From Coriobacteriia bacterium (GTDB lineage: Bacteria > Actinomycetota > Coriobacteriia > WRKU01 > WQUG01), in the NCBI GenBank assembly GCA_009778715.1, contig WRFR01000015.1, forward strand, positions 1 through 39,661: 39,661 nt of DNA, read 5' to 3'. A program made the position numbers and the translations under genes. The notes beneath the pieces were generated by a model. The model was not told where the DNA came from, searched no databases, and was given only the letters and a program-made list of their open reading frames with translations. Shown here piece by piece: positions 7,966 through 14,736 of this stretch. Numbering within the stretch: position 1 is the first letter of the stretch; each line of letters begins with the position of its first letter.

Positions 7966-9168
7966 ATGAAGAGAATTGCCCTCGTCGGGCTTTATAGTAT
8001 TCCGAATATGGGAGATCGAATTCTCTGTGAGACTTCGCGGTATCTTCTTGAACAAAGCTCTTCTGGTATTGAGATAATTGAAGTTGATGTTTGCCCTCGC
8101 TACAAGCAAGACTATTCGGGTTTGGATTACCTGAAGTATCGGGTGTCACGCAAGCTTAAGACCGTTGCAGAAAAGCGATTTGAATATACCAATTCCAGTA
8201 GTTTTCGCTATCACTACGAATACTTCATGTGGTGGCTCCGCCTTAATCGCTATTACCGAAAAATATTGAAAAATGTCGATGCCATTATGTTTGCTGGCGG
8301 CGGGTTCCTGAAATTCAGAACTCAGGGCCTAAATTATTACGTTGAGCAGATCATTAAGATTGCCCAAAAACATCGAATACCGGTCATGATGAACAGTGTT
8401 GGTATTGAGGGCTATAGCGAGACTGATATCCGTTGTCAAAAACTGAAACGGATCATCAATAGCGAGTGTGTGAAAATCATCACCACGCGGGATGATGCGA
8501 AAACGCTTCGGGGGAACTATATCGTTAATCCTGCTGTGGAAACGGCGCGTGTTGGTGATCCAGCTCTTTGGACTCCCGAATGCTATGGCGTCTCTAAAGG
8601 GGAGCCTACGGTTGAGCTTGGCATTAATGTTATTCGAGGAAAAGTTTTTACAGATTATGGGAATACCTGTTCTTACGAGGAGCTCAAGGAGTTTTATCAA
8701 AGGCTTATTAAAGCAGCCACGCAGCGTAATATCTCCTGGCGCTTATTCTCTAATGGGATGAAAGGCGACCAGGCTTTTGGTCGTGAGATCTTGTATGAAA
8801 TGCACTTGCCTGTCGCAGGCAATCTTTTGCCGGCCCCCAAATCATCTGAGGGACTTCTCGCAATGATCTGCTCTTTTGGGGGTATATTCGGCGCTCGTCT
8901 TCATGCTTGCATAACTGCTTACTCGCTTGATGTGCCGGTAGTTGCTTTTATTTGGAATGAAAAGATCAGGATGTTTGCGGATATTATCGGGAAACCAGGA
9001 AGCTTTTTTGAAGAAAGAGAAATGGATGTTGAGAAAGTTTTAGACCGTTTTGTTACTGAAACAGCGCAACATATTCCTTATGAAGTGAAAATTCGCGAAC
9101 AGCTCAAAATGCTTACGAAGTCTTATGTAGAAAAGTTTCTTTTTCAAGTGACGACAAATGTTAGGTGA
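7966..9168 (+). CDS. Polysaccharide pyruvyl transferase family protein
   Basis: This 400-residue protein starts with the Rossmann-like MKRIALVGLYSIPNMGD, has a glycine-rich MFAGGGFLKF motif near residue 107, and the C-terminal GARLHACITAYSLDVPVV signature followed by a Lys-containing segment, all typical of the pyruvyl transferase family. Members move pyruvate from phosphoenolpyruvate onto a sugar hydroxyl to form a ketal, adding negative charge to a wall or exopolysaccharide. Some family members have other activities, so the substrate is inferred only from context. ATG 7966 follows GGAAG at somewhat long spacing. The gene ends just before the next ATG, whose Shine-Dalgarno sequence lies in this gene's last codons, so the two are probably translationally coupled. 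Confidence 0.82.
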   Translation: MKRIALVGLYSIPNMGDRILCETSRYLLEQSSSGIEIIEVDVCPRYKQDYSGLDYLKYRVSRKLKTVAEKRFEYTNSSSFRYHYEYFMWWLRLNRYYRKILKNVDAIMFAGGGFLKFRTQGLNYYVEQIIKIAQKHRIPVMMNSVGIEGYSETDIRCQKLKRIINSECVKIITTRDDAKTLRGNYIVNPAVETARVGDPALWTPECYGVSKGEPTVELGINVIRGKVFTDYGNTCSYEELKEFYQRLIKAATQRNISWRLFSNGMKGDQAFGREILYEMHLPVAGNLLPAPKSSEGLLAMICSFGGIFGARLHACITAYSLDVPVVAFIWNEKIRMFADIIGKPGSFFEEREMDVEKVLDRFVTETAQHIPYEVKIREQLKMLTKSYVEKFLFQVTTNVR

Positions 9169-9173
9169 ACCCC

Positions 9174-10460
9174 ATGTTAAATAGCATCCGTCAAAAACTT
9201 TATGAACTTATGGTTGAAGGTCGCTTATTAGAGGCAGTCTTTCATAAGATGTGGTCTCTATTTTTAAAGGGATGCCACAAAATCGGGCGGGGCATAGGTT
9301 TTCTTTTTGGGCTACCTGATCGGGCGATCAGGCATTTTGCGCGTAAACATTTGGAAAAGCATACTGAGATAGATAAACATACTATTTTGTTTTTAACCTA
9401 TCAGGGGGTGTACACCTGTAATCCCAAAGCGATCGCTAACGAGATGTTAAAACAAAAGCTCCCCTATCGTCTCGTGTGGATGACGCGGAAAAAGGATCAG
9501 GAGAACACTTGCCCTGCAGGTATCGAGGCAGTGAAGCGAGACTCATTTGCCTGTTATGAGGCGGCAGCAGTAGCAAAGGTTATTATCGACAACACTCATA
9601 ATCTTTCGCGCATTGGGATTGCGAAAAAACCCGGTCAGGTCTTGTTGCAAACCTGGCATGGCTCATTAGGGATCAAGCGGCTTGATGGTGAAGTCGTAAA
9701 GAACAAAGAATGGGATAGGCTTGCACAGATATGCCAGCGCGATACTGATTATTGTATTTCAAATAGCAGTTTTGAAACCGAAGTATACCGGGAAAGCTAT
9801 TGGGGTGATGTCCCTGTTTTGACGTACGGGCATGCACGAAACGACATTCTTTTTTCTACTGATCAAGAACAGCTTGACAGACTTGATGTAAAGGTGCGGC
9901 GTTTTTTTGAGATAAAGCTGAAAACTAAAATTGCACTCTATGCGCCCACGCATAAAGACAATGGGTATGAGTATCTCTATGATTTAGATTATTTTCGCAT
10001 TCGTGAAGCTCTTGAAAAGAAATTTGGGGGGACTTGGATTATTGCAGTCCGTTTTCATAGTAGATTATCCTCGCGGAGTCGGCGATGGCTCGCCAGCGCC
10101 CCCTCGTTCGTTTTTGATGCTACTGCATACCCTGACATTCAAGAGCTTATGCTTTCTACGAGTGTGGGGCTAACGGATTATTCAAGTTGGGTATTTGACT
10201 ATATTTTACTTAAACGTCCAGTGTTCATAATCGCGGATGATATCGAAGACTTTTCTCAGAAACGATCGTTCTACTATCCTCTCGAGTCAACGCCATTTTC
10301 TATTGCAACAAACAGTCATGAGCTTGTTAACAATATTGATAATTTTAATGAGGTGTCTTATTTACAGCAGGTTAATGATTTCCTGAAGGATAAAGGGTGC
10401 ATGGAAGATGGGCATGCGGCTGAGCGTATAGTTGCCAAAATAAAAGAGCTGACTTCGTAG
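9174..10460 (+). CDS. CDP-glycerol:glycerophosphotransferase family protein (third copy)
   Basis: This 428-residue enzyme is the most divergent of the three in the cluster. Family motifs are LLQTWHGSLGIKRLDGEV near residue 163, IALYAPTHKDNGYEY near 258, and VGLTDYSSWVFDYILLKRP near 330 with IIADDIEDFSQKRSFYYP after it. The usual KLHP motif reads VRFHSRLS, keeping the His but changing its neighbours, as seen in TagB/TarB-like and other branch enzymes. It may act as primase or on another acceptor. ATG 9174 is preferred because AGGTGA lies five bases upstream, overlapping the previous stop; a GTG at 9165 lacks a ribosome site. An N-terminal amphipathic basic region probably binds the membrane. 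Confidence 0.86.
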   Translation: MLNSIRQKLYELMVEGRLLEAVFHKMWSLFLKGCHKIGRGIGFLFGLPDRAIRHFARKHLEKHTEIDKHTILFLTYQGVYTCNPKAIANEMLKQKLPYRLVWMTRKKDQENTCPAGIEAVKRDSFACYEAAAVAKVIIDNTHNLSRIGIAKKPGQVLLQTWHGSLGIKRLDGEVVKNKEWDRLAQICQRDTDYCISNSSFETEVYRESYWGDVPVLTYGHARNDILFSTDQEQLDRLDVKVRRFFEIKLKTKIALYAPTHKDNGYEYLYDLDYFRIREALEKKFGGTWIIAVRFHSRLSSRSRRWLASAPSFVFDATAYPDIQELMLSTSVGLTDYSSWVFDYILLKRPVFIIADDIEDFSQKRSFYYPLESTPFSIATNSHELVNNIDNFNEVSYLQQVNDFLKDKGCMEDGHAAERIVAKIKELTS

Positions 10461-10669
10461 CAACTGCCTGTGGACTGTATCTTTACAAGCATCCATATAC
10501 TATGCAGTACTACGCGTTTGGGAATTTGTGGAAGTGTGCAATTAAACGAGCCGTTTATATCGATTGTCTTACCGGCGATGCTTTTCTTCAGGAGAAATCT
10601 CTATACTGGAAATATCTGCGCGCATCATCTGGGCTACGAGAGGAGAGTTGTTTTTGCAAGAAGCGCTAA
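10461..10669 (+). pseudogene. Unrecognised C-terminal coding scrap (possible glycosyltransferase tail)
   Basis: One frame is open from the previous stop to TAA at 10667-10669 and reads like real protein (for example KHPYTMQYYAFGNLWKCAIK, then CLTGDAFLQEKSLYWKYL), rich in Tyr, Trp and charged residues. There is no start with a ribosome site; the first ATG is 10502. Its last bases overlap the start of the ABC permease gene. Its composition resembles tails of family 2 glycosyltransferases, but I cannot prove kinship. The simplest reading is the end of a gene whose body was lost when the cluster was rearranged. Confidence 0.35.
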
Positions 10670-11469
10670 ATAACTTGAAGCAGATCCTGATAGCAAATAT
10701 TAACAACTGGGGGCAGACAGTTGCGATGGCCCGCATGATGCTGAGGAAGCGCTACAGTGGCTCAGTTCTCGGTGTGGTATGGGCTCTCGTGAAACCAACG
10801 TTCTATTTCTTTATTTACTGGTTCGTCATGGCTATTGGTATTCGAGGCAGCCGGACGATTGAGGGCATCTCTTACGCGATGTGGATGATCCCTGGTATCA
10901 CGGCCTGGTTCTTCCTGGGTGATGTTATCACGCGGGGCGGTGTATCCATTTTGAGCAACAGGCACCTTGTAACCAAGCTTGTGTACCCGATCGATACCAT
11001 TCCCGTCTCAGAGGTCCTGTCACTATTCTTTGTTCATCTTGCAATGTTGGGTATCGCTATTACCATTTTCATCCTCTCAGGATTTGGAATCGGTATCTAT
11101 ATCTTGCAGATTCCGTATTATGTGCTTTGCTCACTTCTTCTCTCATTAGCTATAGCTTTTTTGCTATCGGCGCTTACGGCGGTAAGCAAAGATATTAAGC
11201 ATGTTATCAATTCATTTATGACGGGGTTTTTCTGGCTTACACCGATTCTTTGGTCGGTTGCCAAGATCGGATCGCCTTTAAAACAAATTATCCTTATGAA
11301 TCCACTTGCTTATGTTGTACTCGGCTATCGCGATAGCTTTGTTTCGCATACGTGGTTTTTCCAAAAAGGCGGCTATACGCTTTATTTTTGGGTGGTACTC
11401 GCGGCAATTACTTTGCTGGCTGCAGTAGTACATAGTAAGCTCCGTCACGAGTATGCAGACGTGCTATAG
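10654..11469 (+). CDS. ABC-2 type polysaccharide/teichoic-acid export permease (TagG/Wzm family)
   Basis: This 271-residue integral membrane protein has six predicted helices, a charged amphipathic N-terminus and the RKRYSGSVLGVVWALVKP segment typical of polysaccharide-export ABC permeases. The matching ATPase gene starts on the base after its stop. Such pairs flip undecaprenyl-diphosphate-linked polymer across the membrane. The start is TTG 10654, which has AGGAGAG upstream and gives the family's usual length. The frame is open further upstream to an ATG at 10564, but that would add an atypical 30-residue extension overlapping the coding scrap. An internal ATG (10735 region) would remove conserved sequence. 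Confidence 0.87.
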   Translation: MQEALNNLKQILIANINNWGQTVAMARMMLRKRYSGSVLGVVWALVKPTFYFFIYWFVMAIGIRGSRTIEGISYAMWMIPGITAWFFLGDVITRGGVSILSNRHLVTKLVYPIDTIPVSEVLSLFFVHLAMLGIAITIFILSGFGIGIYILQIPYYVLCSLLLSLAIAFLLSALTAVSKDIKHVINSFMTGFFWLTPILWSVAKIGSPLKQIILMNPLAYVVLGYRDSFVSHTWFFQKGGYTLYFWVVLAAITLLAAVVHSKLRHEYADVL

Positions 11470-12702
11470 ATGACAGAAAAAAGAATTATAGAACCGGCTG
11501 TACGTCTTTCGCATCTGACTAAATCATATAAGATTTATGATTCATCACTTGAACGCGCTCTGGACCTTTTTAGAAGCACCAGTAACACGAAGCGTTTTGT
11601 TGCATTGAAAGACATTTCAGCCGATTTTCCACAAGGAGAAGCTATTGCTATTTTAGGAACAAATGGCTCAGGAAAGTCGACCATGCTCAAGATTATCACC
11701 GGAGTGGCGGCAGCGACAAAAGGCACGGTTGAGGTTAATGGACGCGTTGCCGCCATGTTGGAGCTTAAAACAGGCTTTGATAATGAACTGACTGGGATCG
11801 AGAACATTGATCAACGCGCGCTTACTTTAGGTATCTCACCAGAGAGAACCACAGAGATGAAGGATAAGATCATTGCGTTTGCTGACATCGGTGAACATAT
11901 CAATCAGCCCGTTCGTACCTATTCAAGCGGCATGAAGGCGCGTCTTGGCTTTGCGATATCCGTAAATATCGACCCAGATATACTCATTATTGATGAGGTG
12001 CTTTCAGTCGGTGATAACGTTTTCAGACTTAAATGCATAGAGAAAATGGACGAGTTTCGAAAAGCGAATAAGACGATCCTTTTTGTGAGTCATTCGCTTG
12101 CGACGGTAAAATCATTCTGTACAAAAGCGATGTGGATCAAAGAAGGCGTTCTGCAAAATTACGGTGAAGTTGGTCCGATTGTTCAGGAGTATGAGGATTA
12201 CTTGCGATTGGAGCGTGCTAGGCAGCGCGCAGCGGCACGCGAAGAGGTAGAAGCTGAAGGACTGAGAGTCAAATCAGATATCTTTATTACCGGAAAATTT
12301 AAAATGGGGGGCGTCATTCAAAATGATATCCCCACTTTCGAGATGGGTGAGAGTATCGTCTTCAGATTCACTTATACTATCAAGGAGCCAATTGAGACGC
12401 TTCGGTTTTGTTTCAGTTTGACCAATGCTGAAGAGATCGAAATCTTCGGTAGTGACAAGCAAGACGCGAGCAACATTGTTGACTCATCAGTAGGGACGCA
12501 TACTATAAGAGTTCGTGTCAAACATCCACGGCTGTTAGCAGGAGAATATCAGATCAGCGGTTCGCTTTGGAGCGCGAATTCGATGCTGCATCAAGACTAT
12601 GCCAATAGAGTGCCTTTTGTTGTTAAGCAGGATGAATTCATTGGCTCCGGCATTGTTAAAATGGACTATGCGTTGAGCGTTGATAAGGTGAAGATCCGAT
12701 AA
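11470..12702 (+). CDS. ABC transporter ATPase for wall-polymer export (TagH/Wzt family) with C-terminal cargo-binding-like domain
   Basis: This 410-residue protein has Walker A GTNGSGKST near residue 62, a signature loop written YSSGMKARLGFA near 155, and Walker B ILIIDEVLSVGD near 172, followed by the switch His in LFVSHS. After a charged linker (about 235-262), residues 265-405 form a beta-rich domain resembling the C-terminal domain of Wzt, which in O-antigen systems recognises the chain terminus before export. If that holds, export may depend on a specific end modification, for which the pyruvyl transferase in this cluster is a candidate. ATG 11470 directly abuts the permease stop. Confidence 0.9.
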   Translation: MTEKRIIEPAVRLSHLTKSYKIYDSSLERALDLFRSTSNTKRFVALKDISADFPQGEAIAILGTNGSGKSTMLKIITGVAAATKGTVEVNGRVAAMLELKTGFDNELTGIENIDQRALTLGISPERTTEMKDKIIAFADIGEHINQPVRTYSSGMKARLGFAISVNIDPDILIIDEVLSVGDNVFRLKCIEKMDEFRKANKTILFVSHSLATVKSFCTKAMWIKEGVLQNYGEVGPIVQEYEDYLRLERARQRAAAREEVEAEGLRVKSDIFITGKFKMGGVIQNDIPTFEMGESIVFRFTYTIKEPIETLRFCFSLTNAEEIEIFGSDKQDASNIVDSSVGTHTIRVRVKHPRLLAGEYQISGSLWSANSMLHQDYANRVPFVVKQDEFIGSGIVKMDYALSVDKVKIR

Positions 12703-12723
12703 TAGGTTCGAAAAGAATTTTAG

Positions 12724-13782
12724 ATGCTGATTAAGGATATTCTGCAAAGTAAGGACATTCAGGAAATCATTTCCTGGGAGCTTCCTTGGGGAGAGTTTCG
12801 GGGCAAGACCATCTTGGTGACGGGCGCTAGTGGAATGATTCCCTCATACGTTGTCTATACGTTGCTAGCTCTCAATGATGAACACGCCCTGGGCCTTCGG
12901 GTTCTTGCTTTGGTGCGCAATGAAAAGAAAGCGTGTGCGCTCTTCGGGAAGCTTCTTGATCGGGAAGATATCAAGCTCCTTGTCCAGGACGTGTGCAAAC
13001 CGGTGGTTGTTTCTGAGGCGATTGATCTCATCATACATGGTGGGAGTCCTGCACGGCCCAGCGCGCACGCATCTGCCCCGACTGATACGCTCAAAGCGAA
13101 TCTTGTGGGCACGCTCAACCTCCTTGACCTTGCTGTACAAAAAGGGAGCCAGGCCTTTGTGCTCATGTCCTCTTCTGAGGTATATGGCACTGTCTCAAGC
13201 GAACTTGATAAGATACAGGAAGATGACTATGGGTTCATAGATATCCTCAATTCTCGTTCTTGCTATTCTGAAGGCAAGCGTGCGGCAGAAACGATCTGTG
13301 CCGCTTATAACGCACAATTCAATATCACATGCCGGATGCCCCGTTTTGGGCATGTCTATGGCCCAGGGCTTGCGCTTGACGATGGCAGGGTCCAAGCGGA
13401 TTTCGCTGCGAATGTGTTACGGGGTGAAGATATCGTCCTGCAAAGCGACGGGAGCTCAATCAGGTCATACACGTATGTCTCTGACGCCGTGGCAGGGCTC
13501 TTCTTCGTGTTACTCAAGGGTACCGATAGCGCATATAATATTGCGGACAGTGAGGGGAGCGTTTCGATACGGCAACTGGCAGAAGCTTTTGCCTCCGCTC
13601 GCCCTGAGAAAGGGCTTAAGGTCAGCGTGCAAGAGGCGAAAAGCAATGATCGCTCTTATAACCCGGCTTCTTTTATTGCCTTGGATGACAGCAGGCTCCG
13701 TTGTTTAGGGTGGGAGCCACGTGTTACGCTACAGAAGGGCGTTGATAGGATGCTCTCCTATTATGAAGCCCTGAATCTTTGA
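12724..13782 (+). CDS. NAD-dependent epimerase/dehydratase family protein (extended SDR)
   Basis: This 352-residue extended SDR enzyme has an N-terminal Rossmann fold with TILVTGASGMIPSYVVYTLL near residue 27, where the third glycine of GxxGxxG is replaced by proline. The catalytic set is present: a Ser-rich strand (VLMSSSEVYG near 145) and Tyr-x3-Lys in CYSEGKRAAE near 180, then RMPRFGHVYGPG. Relatives include UDP-glucuronate decarboxylases and dTDP-glucose dehydratases. The gene directly precedes a cytidylyltransferase of the IspD/TarI type; such pairs occur in loci making CDP-activated polyols or unusual sugars. The substrate cannot be assigned from sequence. ATG 12724 has only a weak ribosome site. 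Confidence 0.8.
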   Translation: MLIKDILQSKDIQEIISWELPWGEFRGKTILVTGASGMIPSYVVYTLLALNDEHALGLRVLALVRNEKKACALFGKLLDREDIKLLVQDVCKPVVVSEAIDLIIHGGSPARPSAHASAPTDTLKANLVGTLNLLDLAVQKGSQAFVLMSSSEVYGTVSSELDKIQEDDYGFIDILNSRSCYSEGKRAAETICAAYNAQFNITCRMPRFGHVYGPGLALDDGRVQADFAANVLRGEDIVLQSDGSSIRSYTYVSDAVAGLFFVLLKGTDSAYNIADSEGSVSIRQLAEAFASARPEKGLKVSVQEAKSNDRSYNPASFIALDDSRLRCLGWEPRVTLQKGVDRMLSYYEALNL

Positions 13783-13806
13783 TAGAATTTGCAGAGGAGC
13801 AACGCA

Positions 13807-14568
13807 TTGAGTAAAAATATTGCAGTCATATTCGCAGGGGGCAGTGGCGCTCGGATGGGTACGGGTATCCCAAAACAGTTCATCAAGGTCGATGGAACGC
13901 CGATTATTCAATATACGTTGGAGAACTTCGAAGATCATAGTGAGATCGATGAGATATATATCTCCTGCAAAGCTGGCTATCTTGAATCATTACGCGAAAT
14001 CGTAAGAAAAGGCATGTTACGTAAAGTAGCGCAGGTGGTGGTCGGAGGAGATACTGCGTTAGAGTCGACTTATAACGCGCTACAGGCTGTTCGGGAGAAT
14101 TGTTCGCCTGAAGACATTGTGCTTATCCACGATGGTGTTCGTCCTTGCATCACAGATGAAATCATCAGTGAAAATATCACTTCTGTGAAAGTGCATGGTT
14201 CAGCAGTCACTGCTGCAGCCATGTTCGAAACGCCCATTATTAGTAATGGGGAGAACGTTATCGAGGGTGTGGTCCCTCGGGATAGGTTCTTTACTGCCCA
14301 AGCTCCCCAGAGTTTTTATTTGCATGATATCCTCGAAGCGCACGAGCAGGTGCGCGCAACTAATCCAGCGTACGAAGGTATTGTTGATTCTTGCACGCTT
14401 ATGCAGAGTTTGGGGAGGCAGGTAGCGCTAGTAAGAGGTAACAGAGGCAATATAAAAGTAACTACTCCCGAAGATCTCTACATATTCCAAGGCCTTCTTC
14501 AATACAGAGAAGCTTGGCAAGCATTTGGTGTTGCTGAGCGCGAGATACCGCACATACTTAAGAAGTGA
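13807..14568 (+). CDS. IspD/TarI-type cytidylyltransferase
   Basis: This 253-residue protein has the nucleotide-binding loop AGGSGARMGTGIPKQFIKVD at its N-terminus, HDGVRPCI near residue 114, VVPRDRFFTAQAPQSF near 156 and VTTPEDLYIF near 220. These define the family that makes CDP-methylerythritol (IspD) or CDP-ribitol (TarI). The location at the end of a wall-polymer locus, beside an SDR enzyme, favours a polyol-phosphate substrate for the glycerophosphotransferases over isoprenoid synthesis, but a housekeeping IspD cannot be excluded. The start is TTG 13807, seven bases after GAGGAG. An upstream in-frame TTG at 13789 precedes that site and is less likely. Confidence 0.82.
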   Translation: MSKNIAVIFAGGSGARMGTGIPKQFIKVDGTPIIQYTLENFEDHSEIDEIYISCKAGYLESLREIVRKGMLRKVAQVVVGGDTALESTYNALQAVRENCSPEDIVLIHDGVRPCITDEIISENITSVKVHGSAVTAAAMFETPIISNGENVIEGVVPRDRFFTAQAPQSFYLHDILEAHEQVRATNPAYEGIVDSCTLMQSLGRQVALVRGNRGNIKVTTPEDLYIFQGLLQYREAWQAFGVAEREIPHILKK

Positions 14569-14689
14569 CAAGCTACGAAAAGGTTTGGTAACTAATCCGG
14601 TTATGCCAGCAGGTGCCACTTATACTGAAGAGAAGCGTTTATGGGGAAACGAATACATCAGTCTCGGTATCATGCCCGTCGGTTACTAA
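14569..14689 (+). pseudogene. Short unrecognised coding scrap downstream of the cytidylyltransferase gene
   Basis: In the +1 frame relative to the preceding gene, the sequence stays open across that gene's stop and ends at TAA 14687-14689. It contains an ATG at 14603 and a protein-like string that includes EEKRLWGNEYISLGIMPVGY at its very end. No ribosome site is evident. It could be the 3' relic of a deleted wall-polymer gene or chance. The rest of the gap to 14736 shows nothing I can name. Confidence 0.25.
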
Positions 14690-14736
14690 CTCGATGTTTA
14701 TGATGCATCAGTTGTAGAGTAGGAAGCACAGAGTTC

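Noticed and set aside
10470..10673. 67-residue plus-strand frame before the ABC permease
   Set aside because: Another frame in the same place (ending at 10669) reads far more like protein; this one is its shadow.
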